Notes under the pieces: model-generated | The model's input: the letters and a program-made list of their open reading frames with translations, nothing else | Databases searched by the model: none | Told to the model about the DNA's origin: nothing | Translations under genes and position numbers: made by a program | DNA from: Roseiarcus sp963751165 | Lineage (GTDB): Bacteria > Pseudomonadota > Alphaproteobacteria > Rhizobiales > Beijerinckiaceae | DNA: 64,000 nucleotides | Assembly (NCBI GenBank): GCA_963751165.1 | Contig: CAVVTP010000020.1 | Coordinates: 33,069 to 97,068, forward strand | Direction of reading: 5' to 3' | Shown here: piece by piece, positions 1 to 9,194 of the stretch | Layout of the letters: the number at the start of each line of letters is the position of its first letter | How positions within the stretch are numbered: position 1 is the stretch's first letter

Positions 1-2
1 GC

Positions 3-1316
3 GGCCTAGCCAGCCCCTACGGCGGCGGCGCGGGCGGCGCGGGCCTGTCCAACGCAGGGACGCTGACGAAGCTCAGCAACAGCGGCGCGATCACGGGCGG
101 GAGCGGCACCGGCGGCGGCGATTATGGAGACGGCGGCGCGGGCGGCGCGGGCCTCTCCAACGCTTCTGACGCGACGATCGCATCCCTCCACAACGCGACC
201 GGCGGGACTATCTTGGGCGGAAGCGGCGGCCTTGGCGGCCCCTACGGCTCCGGCGGCACGGGCGGCGCGGGGATCGGGAATTCCGGCACGATCGCCACGC
301 TGAGCAACGGCGGGACGATCCGCGGCGGAAGCGGGGGCGGAGGCGGCACCAGCGGGTTCGGCGGCATAGGCGGCGCAGGCGTGCGGAATTCAGGTCAGGT
401 CAAGACGCTGACCAACAGTGGGTCCATCACGGGCGGAAACGGCGGCTCTGGCAGCGGACTCGGCGGCCCGGGCAACGCGGGCATTGCGAATTTCGGCACG
501 GTCGCGACGCTGGCTAACAGCGGAACAATCCAGGGCGGCGCGGGCGGAAACGCCACCTCGGCCGGGCCGCCCGGTCGCGCGATCGACAGCACCGGCGCGA
601 ACGCCTCGATCGGGAGGATCGCCAACAGCGGGTCGATCATTGGCAATGTCGAGATCGACAATCAGCGCAGCCTCAGCGTCACCGGCGGGACGGCCAAGAT
701 TTTCGGCGAGTGGACCGGCGGGACGATCACGATCGGCAATGGCAGCCTGATCTTCGCCGGCGGCAAGACGGCGCTCGGCGACGACGTCGTCGTCGACGGT
801 GGCGCAGGGAAGGTGACGAACGAGGGCGTGCTGCGGCTCGCCGCGACACAGTCTATCAGCGGCGAATTCGCCCAGACCGGGACAGGCGTTCTCGACTTCA
901 AAGCCGAGGGCGACAACTCCGGGCTATACGGCAGCCTCATGGTCAGCGGCGAGGCCACGCTCGCAGGCCGCCTCGGGCTCGAACTGACCCACCGCTTCAC
1001 GCCGGCGGTGGGCGACAGTTTCAATTTCCTCGACTACAATGCCAGCAGCGGCGACTTCAGCGGCTTTTCGCTCGACGGCGTTGCGTGCGAGTCGACCTCC
1101 TCGGACGTCTGGTCCTGCTACAACCTGCCGGGCTATCTCTTCCAAGAAGTCTTCGACCCCCACGCCTTCGACCTTGACGTGCTCGCCGCCTCCGCCACAA
1201 CCCTAGCCGGCTCCTCCGCGGTGCCCGAACCATCGACCTGGGCCCTGCTGGCCGCCGGCTTCCTCAGCCTCGCCGGGTTGAGGTTCGTCGGGCGCCCGGC
1301 TCGACAACGCGCATGA
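3..1316 (+). CDS. Glycine-rich repeat surface protein with PEPxxWA-CTERM anchor (5' end outside window)
   Basis: The reading frame is open from base 3, with no stop before the window edge, so the gene starts upstream and only 437 residues are visible. The first ~180 residues are glycine-rich repeats of about 36 residues carrying N-S-G-T-I and G-G-x-G-G motifs, like the beta-helical passenger regions of surface proteins. A non-repetitive beta-rich region follows. The last ~31 residues are a PEP-CTERM tail: a VPEPSTWA motif, a hydrophobic helix and a basic end (GRPARQR). Proteins with this tail are exported by Sec and processed by an exosortase. No exosortase gene lies in the window. The role as a cell-surface or biofilm protein is inferred from the architecture. 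Confidence 0.85.
   Translation, partial: GLASPYGGGAGGAGLSNAGTLTKLSNSGAITGGSGTGGGDYGDGGAGGAGLSNASDATIASLHNATGGTILGGSGGLGGPYGSGGTGGAGIGNSGTIATLSNGGTIRGGSGGGGGTSGFGGIGGAGVRNSGQVKTLTNSGSITGGNGGSGSGLGGPGNAGIANFGTVATLANSGTIQGGAGGNATSAGPPGRAIDSTGANASIGRIANSGSIIGNVEIDNQRSLSVTGGTAKIFGEWTGGTITIGNGSLIFAGGKTALGDDVVVDGGAGKVTNEGVLRLAATQSISGEFAQTGTGVLDFKAEGDNSGLYGSLMVSGEATLAGRLGLELTHRFTPAVGDSFNFLDYNASSGDFSGFSLDGVACESTSSDVWSCYNLPGYLFQEVFDPHAFDLDVLAASATTLAGSSAVPEPSTWALLAAGFLSLAGLRFVGRPARQRA
27..541 (+). repeat. Imperfect in-frame tandem repeats (~100-126 bp) in the PEP-CTERM gene
   Basis: Five units can be read, beginning near 27, 135, 261, 370 and 470. Each encodes a G-G-A-G block, then N-x-G-T-x-x-x-L-x-N-x-G and then I-x-G-G. 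Spacing is about 108, 126, 108 and 100 bp. Because the units keep the reading frame, they are protein repeats rather than a non-coding satellite. More copies probably lie upstream of the window. Confidence 0.8.
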
Positions 1317-1505
1317 CGCCGTCACCGAACTCGAACGCTATCTCGGCGCCGTAAAGGCGGTCGCGTTCGTTGTGCTCCGCAGCCACGACCCGTCGCGGTC
1401 GCCCTGCAAATCCTGGTCTATGGAGCCGGCAACGCCCTGCATGCCGTCGACGGCGCATGGGCCGAGTTCGCCGTCCGGCAGAGAAGCCCTCCTTCGCCTG
1501 CCGGC

Positions 1506-2222
1506 TTAGGGCGTTAGCGCCTTAAGCTCCTTCCGAGCCGTGCCAAAGGCGCCGAGCTGATAGACCGAGGCGCCCGCTGGCGAGAACGTGAACGACGGAA
1601 AAGGCTCCGCCAGCATTTCATTCAAGTATTTTTCCGTTCCGACGCCGATCGTCACATGCGGATTGAACCGCTTGCCCGCCGCGTCTCTCACGAAGTTCTC
1701 GACATAGCTGATGAGGGATTGTTGGATGTCGCGTCCGCCGTCATCGCTGAAGAACGCCGCAGGCGTCCCCGTCTTCACGACGTATGGCTCGACGGCTTTG
1801 ACGAGCGCATCCTGCAGCCGGTGCAGGTCTTCAGTCGGTTCGACGACAATTCCAGCAAGGCCGATAGGGGGAGCCGGGATATAGTAATATTTGAACGCCT
1901 TCAGCGTCCACGTCGTCGGCTTCTCTTTGGCTAAGATCGCATTCGCCGCCGCAAACACCTTGTCCAGGTCCTCCGTGCGGACAAACTGCTGCAGCATGGA
2001 GACGTGCGGGTGATGCGTTGCATCCAAAGCAAAGCCCTTCGGAAAGGACTCGAGTAGTCGCGCATTGGCGGCCATCGCGTGCTGAATCACCGTAGCGTCG
2101 GGTTCGAGCGCGATGTCGATCGCCGTCACGGGACTTTGTTGGGCGACCGCGCCTTGGACAAACGCCATCGCCAGCCCCAATCCGAGCCCGATGGCGGAGA
2201 CGACTTCCAGATGTTCACCCAT
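1506..2222 (-). CDS. Exported 2H-phosphoesterase-like (LigT/2'-5' RNA ligase superfamily) protein
   Basis: The protein has 238 residues. An N-terminal hydrophobic segment (about residues 9-27) ends in AVA-QQ, so it reads as a signal peptide and the mature protein should be periplasmic. Two H-x-S/T motifs, HVS at 73-75 and HVT at 189-191, are spaced as in the 2H phosphoesterase superfamily, where the paired histidines process cyclic phosphates or 2'-5' RNA bonds. An exported location is unusual for LigT-like enzymes, so the substrate is unknown. It is convergent with the PEP-CTERM gene. Family call is from the motif pair only. Confidence 0.7.
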   Translation of the reverse strand: MGEHLEVVSAIGLGLGLAMAFVQGAVAQQSPVTAIDIALEPDATVIQHAMAANARLLESFPKGFALDATHHPHVSMLQQFVRTEDLDKVFAAANAILAKEKPTTWTLKAFKYYYIPAPPIGLAGIVVEPTEDLHRLQDALVKAVEPYVVKTGTPAAFFSDDGGRDIQQSLISYVENFVRDAAGKRFNPHVTIGVGTEKYLNEMLAEPFPSFTFSPAGASVYQLGAFGTARKELKALTP

Positions 2223-2337
2223 GCGCCGCTCCTGCGCGGTTGACCTCGTCGCCGGATATCCGTAGCGCTCCGCGACCGGGTGTCAAATCCCCCGCTCATC
2301 CGCCGCCGAGAGCCGCACCTCCCCTTGGAGCCGATCA

Positions 2338-3255
2338 ATGATCGACAGTCCGCCGCTTCCATCCTGGAACGATAGCGCGGCGAAATCCGCGATCCTCGAC
2401 TTTGTTGCGCGTGTGACAGATCGAGGGGGTGCTGAATTCGTGCCGCCTGCCGGCCGGATCGCCACATTTGACAACGACGGGACACTCTGGTGCGAGCAGC
2501 CGCTTCAGACACAGTTCTTTTTCGCCTTTGACCGCGTGAAGCAGTTGGCGGGCAAGGACCCGACCATAAGCGAGCGTCAACCGTTCAAGGCCGTGCTCGA
2601 AAACGATTACAATACTCTCTTTGGACTCGGCAAACAGGCGCTGTTCGAACTGGCTTTCGCCACCCATGCGGGCATTAGCGATGAGGAGTTCGACGAAGTC
2701 GCGCGCGTATGGCTCACGACGGCGAAGCATCCCAAGTTCGGCCGGTTGTTCAAGGAATGCACCTATCGGCCGCAGGTAGAGCTGCTCGCATACTTACGGG
2801 AGAACGGCTTCAAGACCTATATCGTGTCGGCCGGCGGCATGGACTTCATGCGCACGTTCGCGGAGGAAGCTTACGGCATCCCTCGAGAGCAGGTGATCGG
2901 TTCCAGTGTGAAGCTGCGCTATGATTTGAGAGATAACCGGATTTGGCTCGTGAAGCTGCCGGAGCTCAACAGCTTTGGCGATCGGGAAGTGAAGGCGCTG
3001 AACATCGGCCAGCATATCGGCCGCAGGCCACTACTGGCGTTCGGCAATTCCGACGGCGATCTCGCCATGATGCGTTACACGAAGTCCGGCTCAGGACCTC
3101 GGCTCGCATTGCTTCTCCACCATGACGACGCGGAGCGAGAGGTCGCCTACGACAGGGAGTTCAGGCTGAGCCCGTTATCCGAGGCGCTCGACAAGGCTCA
3201 GGACTATGGCATCACCATCGTCAGCATGAAGCAGGATTGGAAGATCGTGTTTTGA
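2338..3255 (+). CDS. HAD-superfamily phosphatase (phosphoserine-phosphatase-like)
   Basis: 305 residues. Motif I is FDNDGTLW, with the nucleophile Asp45 and acid/base Asp47. A helical cap follows, then motif II in an IVSAGG strand around residue 165 and motif III GNSDGDLAMM around residue 237. This is the complete catalytic set of a Mg-dependent HAD phosphatase with a C1-type cap. A GGAG lies about 8 nt before the ATG. It stands alone, divergent from the 2H-phosphoesterase gene. A small phosphorylated metabolite is the likely substrate; the sequence does not say which. Confidence 0.8.
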   Translation: MIDSPPLPSWNDSAAKSAILDFVARVTDRGGAEFVPPAGRIATFDNDGTLWCEQPLQTQFFFAFDRVKQLAGKDPTISERQPFKAVLENDYNTLFGLGKQALFELAFATHAGISDEEFDEVARVWLTTAKHPKFGRLFKECTYRPQVELLAYLRENGFKTYIVSAGGMDFMRTFAEEAYGIPREQVIGSSVKLRYDLRDNRIWLVKLPELNSFGDREVKALNIGQHIGRRPLLAFGNSDGDLAMMRYTKSGSGPRLALLLHHDDAEREVAYDREFRLSPLSEALDKAQDYGITIVSMKQDWKIVF

Positions 3256-3383
3256 TCAGGACTGTCCGGGTCCTGCGAAGCACCGCTCCGGGGATAAGCT
3301 ACTGATATTAAGATGATTCCGAGCAGTTCTTAATGTCTACTGGGGTGAGGAATGAGAACTTAGCAATTTCAATATGTTACAAG

Positions 3384-3434
3384 TGGCGCGCCCGACAGGA
3401 TTCGAACCTGTGGGCCTCTGCCTTCGGAGGGCAG
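3384..3434 (-). tRNA. 3'-half fragment of tRNA-Arg(CCG), non-functional
   Basis: Read on the minus strand, the segment contains an anticodon arm CTGCC-CTCCGAA-GGCAG (anticodon CCG), a T-arm ACAGG-TTCGAAT-CCTGT, the acceptor strand CGGGCGC, discriminator G and an encoded CCA. The 5' half is missing: upstream of 3434 there is no matching acceptor strand (GCGCCCG) and no GCTC/GAGC D-stem. The variable loop also has one extra base. Only the 3' ~51 nt are present, the shape left by integrases that use tRNA 3' ends as attachment sites. No integrase is nearby, so the attachment-site origin is inference. Confidence 0.6.
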
Positions 3435-3570
3435 TCTCACCCTCCTCCATCGCCACGCCGACTACTAATTGCGGAACGATCGCTTTGGCTTCGTCACTTC
3501 GAGACTGTATGAGCCGCTGCCCCCGAGGTTTGCCGTAGGGGGAGTTCATGCAGGTCGTGAACACGATTCC

Positions 3571-3864
3571 AGCCGGTATCGCGACTTGGTGGCGCTTCGC
3601 CGCCGCGTCCTGCGCATTCCGCTCGGACTGGATTTTGCCGCCCGACAGCTGGCGGAAGAATGAGGGGATATTCATATCGCCGCGTATCTGGATGGCGAAC
3701 TCGTCGGTTGCGTCGCCTTGCTCGCTGTCGATGAGCACGGCGCGGTGCGCGAGACGGTCATGCGCTTTTGCGAAAAAGCCGGCTATGTCGCGACGGGGGA
3801 AGCTTTCATGGAAGTGACGATCCCGTACTGGGTCATGATCAAGCCGCTCGCGACGTCGGGCTGA
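3571..3864 (+). pseudogene. Broken GNAT N-acetyltransferase gene
   Basis: One frame encodes RYRDLVALRRRVLRIPLG before a TGA at 3661-3663. The same frame then continues with GDIHIAAYLDGELVGCVAL and ends with a conserved GNAT C-terminus (GYVATGEAFMEVTIPYWVM). The piece between the substrate-binding strand and the last helix is shortened: the acetyl-CoA loop (Q/R-x-x-G-x-G/A) and the strand after it are missing. An internal stop plus an internal deletion means this copy cannot make an active enzyme. It lies beside the tRNA-Arg fragment, and both look like debris of an old insertion. Confidence 0.7.
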
Positions 3865-3903
3865 GCGTTTGAATACGATGGCGTCCGTCATTGACGCTGG
3901 CGA

Positions 3904-6672
3904 CTAACGCCCAGCCGGTTGCCGGCTGAGCTGCTCGAGCAGCGGACGCAGCGCATCGAGTTGCGCGCCGAACCCGGCCCAGTCGCCGGCCTTCAGCCGC
4001 TCCAGCGCGCGGTCGTAGTCTGCAAGCGCCTGCCGGGCTTGTTCGTTCGCCGGGCCCGCAGGCGAAGCCGCGGCGGGGCCGGGCAGGGCCGCCACCGGGG
4101 CGGATTCCTTGAACAATGCAGCCAGCGCCGCAGGGAGCGTCTCCTCCATGACCACGCGGTCGCCGTAGGCCGCGATCACGCGCTTGAGCTCGGGCAGCTG
4201 GCCGGACTGCGCGCGAAGATAGAGCGGCGATACGTACAGGATCGAATTGCCGATCGGCACGACCAGCAGGTTGCCGCGAATGACCCGCGAGCCCATCTGA
4301 TTCCACAGCGAGATTTGCTGCGAGATCTCGGTGTTCTGGTTGATGAGAGCCTCGATCTGGAAGGGCCCATAGACCTGCTTCTCCTTTGGAAACTCGTAGA
4401 CGATGAGCTTGCCGTAGTCGGGCGGATCGCAGCGCGCCGCGAGCCAGGCGATCATGTTCTCCCGCTGGCTCGGCGTCATGGGCAGCATGAGAAAGAATTG
4501 GGTCTCCGATTCGCCGGGCAGGCGCATCATGATGTAGTACGGCGCCATCCTGGTCTCGCCGCCGGCTTCATTCGTTCCGTCGGGCGCGGTCGGCTCGCGA
4601 GGAAACTGCCAAAGGTCCTCGCGATTGTAGAAGACCTCTGGCGCGTCCATGTGATAGGCGCGGTACTGGAGCGCCTGGATGGTGAAAAGGTCCTCTGGGT
4701 AGCGAATGTGCCGTTGCAGATCCGGCGGCATCGCATCGAGCGGCCTGAACAGCGAAGGGAAGATTCGCCGATAGGTCGCGATGATCGGATCGGCGGCGTC
4801 CGCGACATAGAAGACGACCGTCCCGTTGTAGGCGTCGATCACGACCTTCACGGAATTGCGAATATAGTCGATGTCGCCGCCGACGGCCTGCGGTTTGGCG
4901 TAGGGGAACCAGTCGCTCGTCGTGTAGGCGTCCTGAATCCAGTAGAGCCGCCCATCGCTGACCACGATGTAGGGGTCTCGGTCGAGTTGCAGAAAGGGCG
5001 CGATCGTCCGCACGCGATCCTGGATGTTGCGGTGAAGCATGATCTTGCTCTCGCCGGTAATGTAGCCGCTGAGCAGGATGTTCACGTCATCGAAGTACCA
5101 GGCGAACAGCGACCGCCATGCGGCTCCGCCGATCGGCACGCCGGCCGCGCCATTGTAATGCGTGTAGGCGTTGTCCTTTCCCCTGGGATAGTCGAATTCG
5201 GGCGTCCCGGTCTTGACGATCACGTAGCCGACAGCGCCCTCGCCAAAATAGATGCGCGGCTCGGTTACGGCGGGACCCCCGTCGGCGACCGGCGGGATGT
5301 CCTTCAGATAAAGGATCGGCAAGCCCTCGGCGGATTTTCGGGTGACCGGAGACATCACCACCCCGTTTCCGTGGGTGAACAGGAGATGCAGGTTGACCCA
5401 GGTCTGGGCGTTGGCCGGCAGCAGCGAGGGGACAAGCTCGCGCGCCGAGAGCATCACCTGCTGATAGGAATCGGCAAGGTGGTAGCGATCGACTTCGACG
5501 TCGAGAAAGCGGTAGTAGGTGCGGATCTCCTGCAGTTGCGCATAAGTGTCCAGCAGCGGCCGCCAGTCCCATAGCCGGATGTTGTTGACGGTCCCGCTGT
5601 CCTTCCGCAGCGACTGAAAGGTGAGATCCTGGACGTCGGGGAACGGCTTCGCCGTGATCTGGCCGAGGTTGTAGGCTTCCCGCGTAAGGGCGATGTTCCG
5701 CTGTAAGTACGGCGCCTCCAGCTGCAGCTCGCTCGGCTTGACATAGAAGCGCTCGAACAGCGCAGGGGCCGCCTCCGCAAAGATAAAAGCCCCGCCGAAC
5801 ACCAGCAAAGCCGCGGCGATGACCAGGGGGATCGAGCGCAGCCGGACGTTGGCCCATGAGACAATGGCCGCAACGGATGCAAACCCGATCAGCAGCCAGA
5901 GCGCCGGCAGTTCGACATGAACATCGGTGTAGCCGGCTCCGACGACGACGCCGTTGTCGTTGTAGAGCAGGAGGTAGCGATCCAAGGAATAGGACCACGC
6001 CTTGACCGCGAAAAAGAGGCCGAGCAGCACGGATCCATGGGAAATCGCGGAAGGCGAGACGCTCCACGGCTGAACATCGAGACTGATGTCGTCGCGCCAG
6101 AAATAGATTGCCGCGGCCATGAGCGCCGCGAGCACGAGGATCCACAGGAGCCAGTTCTTGACCGCGACATAGACCGGCAGCGAAAAGAGGTAGAAGCCGA
6201 TGTCCTTGTGGAACAGCGGGTCCGTCCGGCCGTACGGCGCCTGGTGGATGAACCGGAGGACGAGCTCCCACCTGTCGGCCTCGCCCAATGCGACCAGAAG
6301 TCCGAGGATGACCGAAGCGGCCAGGATGAGAAGACGCCACGCGAGCGGCGAGAGTTGAAATCCGTACGACTGAGCCCACGGCCCCTGCGACTGAAAGGTG
6401 GCGAAGCTTGGACTGAGCGCCGCCGGAAGCCGTGGCCCCGGCTTTGACGCAAACCGGAGCGCCAATGTTGCATTCGCCCACAGGAGCAGGCTCGAGACGG
6501 CAAAGACGACCACGAACAGGGCGGCTTCCGCAGCGAACGCAGTCCAGAAGACGTCGACATAACCGATTGACGAGAACCACGCCCAATCGACGACGACGCT
6601 GCTCATGCGCGCCAGCGCGAAGAGAAGGAGGCCGACGACGGCGACCAAAACGCCAATGCGTCTCAAGGGCAT
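3904..6672 (-). CDS. UPF0182 family large membrane protein
   Basis: 922 residues, full length for the family. The N-terminal third has about seven hydrophobic helices (near residues 5-25, 45-70, 110-130, 160-190, 205-225, 250-270 and 280-305). A long soluble domain of roughly 550 residues follows, with typical family stretches such as LTFQSLRKDSGTVNNIRLWD and a Y-F-D-D-V-N-I-L-L motif. The C-terminus is proline/alanine-rich and charged. UPF0182 (COG1615) has no established biochemical role. The gene is monocistronic on the minus strand. Confidence 0.85.
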   Translation of the reverse strand: MPLRRIGVLVAVVGLLLFALARMSSVVVDWAWFSSIGYVDVFWTAFAAEAALFVVVFAVSSLLLWANATLALRFASKPGPRLPAALSPSFATFQSQGPWAQSYGFQLSPLAWRLLILAASVILGLLVALGEADRWELVLRFIHQAPYGRTDPLFHKDIGFYLFSLPVYVAVKNWLLWILVLAALMAAAIYFWRDDISLDVQPWSVSPSAISHGSVLLGLFFAVKAWSYSLDRYLLLYNDNGVVVGAGYTDVHVELPALWLLIGFASVAAIVSWANVRLRSIPLVIAAALLVFGGAFIFAEAAPALFERFYVKPSELQLEAPYLQRNIALTREAYNLGQITAKPFPDVQDLTFQSLRKDSGTVNNIRLWDWRPLLDTYAQLQEIRTYYRFLDVEVDRYHLADSYQQVMLSARELVPSLLPANAQTWVNLHLLFTHGNGVVMSPVTRKSAEGLPILYLKDIPPVADGGPAVTEPRIYFGEGAVGYVIVKTGTPEFDYPRGKDNAYTHYNGAAGVPIGGAAWRSLFAWYFDDVNILLSGYITGESKIMLHRNIQDRVRTIAPFLQLDRDPYIVVSDGRLYWIQDAYTTSDWFPYAKPQAVGGDIDYIRNSVKVVIDAYNGTVVFYVADAADPIIATYRRIFPSLFRPLDAMPPDLQRHIRYPEDLFTIQALQYRAYHMDAPEVFYNREDLWQFPREPTAPDGTNEAGGETRMAPYYIMMRLPGESETQFFLMLPMTPSQRENMIAWLAARCDPPDYGKLIVYEFPKEKQVYGPFQIEALINQNTEISQQISLWNQMGSRVIRGNLLVVPIGNSILYVSPLYLRAQSGQLPELKRVIAAYGDRVVMEETLPAALAALFKESAPVAALPGPAAASPAGPANEQARQALADYDRALERLKAGDWAGFGAQLDALRPLLEQLSRQPAGR

Positions 6673-6870
6673 GCTCCCTCCAAGCGCGGCGCCCTTTTTG
6701 TAGACGCGGCCGCTGGCCGCGCCGGCCGCGCTGCATCGGCGTCCGGAAGGACGCCCGTCCGCCTGTAGAACGCGGCTGCCGGGCGCCTCTTCACGTCGGC
6801 GACTGACGGCCGACGCGATGGTAAGGGGAAAACTCGCTCCGTGGAAGGATCGTCGAGAGGGCGCGGGCGC

Positions 6871-8367
6871 CTACGACCCGCCCGTCGCCTGCCGAAGAAA
6901 GATGTGCCGGTCCCGTCCTTCCTCGGGGCCCGAGGCAGCCGGCGTATCGAGCTTCATGACTCTGCCTGCGCGAAAAGACGGCCATTCGGGCAGGCCCGCT
7001 CCGTTGGGATCGCCGGTCCTGACGAAGTTGATCCAGTAACTCGACGCCAGGGTCGCGAGGGCGCGGTCCGAATCGTCAATGAGCCAAGGGAAAGCGTCGA
7101 GGTTGTCGAACACGTAAAGGATTTCGCCCGCGTGGAATGCGCCGGCGTCTCGGCTCGACGCCGCGCCGAACCAGCCTTGCGGCGTGAGCGGCGCGCGATC
7201 GAATCGGAAGCGAAAGATCTCGGCCCGGCCGTGCGCCTTCTGGGCCTCGATCCAGGACCAGGTCGAATGGATGATGGTGAGGTCGCCGCCGAGAGCGCGC
7301 GCTGAGGCCGTGTCGAGCTCAGGCGATCCGCCTGGATACCACCGAAGCGCCTCTTCAGTGCGCGCGCCGAAGATGTCGCGCGCGAGATCGGGGTAGGGGC
7401 GCTTTGCGCCGTCGCCCTGGAGGAGCGTGAAGTTGAAGCCCTCGTCCTTGTTCCAGCCGGCCATCAGCGGCACGTCGGACTGCTCGCCGGCGGCGAAGAT
7501 CTCCGCGGGCGGCTTCGGCAGGAAGTAACCGTCGACGATCGGCCGGTAGCCGAGGCTGGGGGCCGCGGCCAGAATGGCCTCGGCCGGCGCGGCGCGAAGC
7601 TCGGCCAGAGTTTTTGCGCCGACCTTGCGCATGAAGGCGACGCCCGCGGCCTCGGCCTTGTCTCGCGACGCGGGCGCGCGGCTCGGCGTTGCGAACATGG
7701 CGCCGCTCTCGCCGATCGCCCGGGCGAAAAGCCCCTTGGCGAGCGGCGAAGCCATCAGCGCGCTGACGGCCTCCGACCCGGCGGATTCGCCGGCGATGGT
7801 CACCTCGCCCGGGTTGCCGCCGAACGTCGCGATGTTGCGCCGGACCCATTGCAGCGCCGCAACGAGATCGAGCATGCCGTAGTTTCCGGAAGCGCGATGT
7901 TCGGACTCGGCGGTGAGTTCGGGATGGGCGAGGAAGCCGAGCGCGTTGAGGCGGTGGTTCAAGGTCACGACCACGATGCCGCGCGCGGCGAGGTGCGTTC
8001 CGTCGTAGCGCGGCTCCGAACCCGAGCCGACGACGAAGCCGCCGCCATGGATCCAGACCATGACCGGGAGCCGCCGCGAACCCTGGGGTGCGGCCGGGGT
8101 CCAGACGTTGAGAGTGAGGCAGTCTTCCGAGACCCCGCAGACATATGGATCGATGTCGCCCCACACGACGCCTTGCAGCGAATTCGGCCCGAACCTGCTC
8201 GCCGGGCGGACGCCGTCCCACGGCGGAACGGGTTGCGGCGGCCGCCAGCGCAATTGTCCGACCGGCGGAGCGGCGTAGGGAATGCCCTTGTAGGCGCGAA
8301 CGCCGTTGGCGCCCGCGGCCGGAACGGCGAGGCTGCCGCCTTCGAGGGAGAGGGTTTCCGCAGTCAT
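6871..8367 (-). CDS. Type-B carboxylesterase/lipase family hydrolase
   Basis: 498 residues from the ATG at 8365-8367; the open frame upstream of it belongs to the preceding SDR gene. The N-terminus has the Y-K-G-I-P-Y-A-x-P-P-V-G-x-L-R signature. HGGGF forms the oxyanion hole, GESAGS carries the nucleophilic Ser, and a late FHAGEI segment supplies the probable catalytic His. SEDCLTLNVW is the second family signature. No signal peptide is seen, so it is probably cytoplasmic. It is the last gene of the sugar operon, starting 4 nt after the SDR stop. In this context it may hydrolyse a sugar ester or lactone, which is inference. Confidence 0.85.
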   Translation of the reverse strand: MTAETLSLEGGSLAVPAAGANGVRAYKGIPYAAPPVGQLRWRPPQPVPPWDGVRPASRFGPNSLQGVVWGDIDPYVCGVSEDCLTLNVWTPAAPQGSRRLPVMVWIHGGGFVVGSGSEPRYDGTHLAARGIVVVTLNHRLNALGFLAHPELTAESEHRASGNYGMLDLVAALQWVRRNIATFGGNPGEVTIAGESAGSEAVSALMASPLAKGLFARAIGESGAMFATPSRAPASRDKAEAAGVAFMRKVGAKTLAELRAAPAEAILAAAPSLGYRPIVDGYFLPKPPAEIFAAGEQSDVPLMAGWNKDEGFNFTLLQGDGAKRPYPDLARDIFGARTEEALRWYPGGSPELDTASARALGGDLTIIHSTWSWIEAQKAHGRAEIFRFRFDRAPLTPQGWFGAASSRDAGAFHAGEILYVFDNLDAFPWLIDDSDRALATLASSYWINFVRTGDPNGAGLPEWPSFRAGRVMKLDTPAASGPEEGRDRHIFLRQATGGS

Positions 8368-8371
8368 CGGC

Positions 8372-9182
8372 TTACCCGGGAAACAGCGTCTCGCCGCCGT
8401 CGACCCGGAGGACTTGACCGTTGATGAATTTGCTTCTCGGGCCGGCGAGGAATGCGACCGCATCGGCGATCTCCGTCGGCTCGGCATAGCGCACCAGCGA
8501 CCTTTTCGCCGGAATCCATCATCTGCGGATCGACGACCCGGGTCGCTTCGAAGCGCGCCGTTTTGGTCGCGCCCGGACTCACGGCGTTCACGCGCACGCC
8601 CTCGGTCCGGAGTGTGGCGGCGAGGCAGCGCGTGTAATGGGCGACCGCCGCCTTGAGCGCCGCGTAGATGACGCCGTTGGTTACGCCGAACTGCGCAGCC
8701 GCCGAGGCGATGTTGATCACCGAGCCTGACCCCGCCTTGACCATCGGCGGAACGAAGGCCTGACAGACGAGGATCGTCCCGTAGAAGTTGTTTTCGGTCA
8801 GCGCCCGGATGTCTTCGAGCGGAATGCCGAGCGCGTCATTGGGGACGGGCTTGCCGCCCGAGGCGCCGATGTCGCCGCCGGCGCAATTGACCAGAATGTC
8901 GACGGTTCCGAGCCGGGTCTCGATGTCTTCCTTCATCTTCGCTACCGCCGCCTGGTCTCCGATGTTGCCGGTGACCGTCGCGACGCGTCCGCCGTGGCGG
9001 GCGATCTCCTTGGCGACCGAATCGAGATCCTGCGCCTCGCCGTACTTCGCAGGGGCGGTGCGGGAAAGGTCGTGGATTGCGACATCCGCGCCGAGCTCGG
9101 CCAGCCGTTCGGCCATGGCGCGCCCGAGGCCGCGGCCCGATCCGGTGACGAAGGCGATCTTGCCGGCGAGTTCCTTGGTCAT
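8372..9182 (-). pseudogene. SDR-family oxidoreductase, one frameshift (probable sequence error)
   Basis: The frame opens with the Rossmann motif TGSGRGLGRAM (residues 13-23). It also has NCAGG, a catalytic Ser in NIASAA and the Y-A-A-L-K pair, then VNAVSPGATKT. After DSGEK it falls out of frame. Removing one base from the T4 run at 8503-8506 (A4 on the coding strand) restores a normal SDR end: YAEPTEIADAVAFLAGP, then FINGQVLRVDGG, stopping at 8372. Restored length is about 269 residues. The repair sits in a homopolymer, so sequencing error is more likely than loss of function. It should oxidise a sugar or sugar acid with NAD(P). It starts 12 nt after the upstream stop. Confidence 0.8.
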
Positions 9183-9194
9183 GCCTTTCCTTCT

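Noticed and set aside
1317..1505. Coding remnant downstream of the first PEP-CTERM gene
   Set aside because: A stretch reads VALQILVYGAGNALHAVDGA in one frame and VTELERYLGAVKAVAF in another, which looks gene-like, but it is too short and matches no family I know.
3384..3460. Complete functional tRNA-Arg(CCG)
   Set aside because: No 5' acceptor strand or D-arm can be matched to the 3' half, and the variable loop has an extra base.
3256..3904. Integrase or prophage genes near the tRNA fragment
   Set aside because: None of the frames in this interval or the flanking genes resembles a tyrosine or serine recombinase, so only a scar can be argued.
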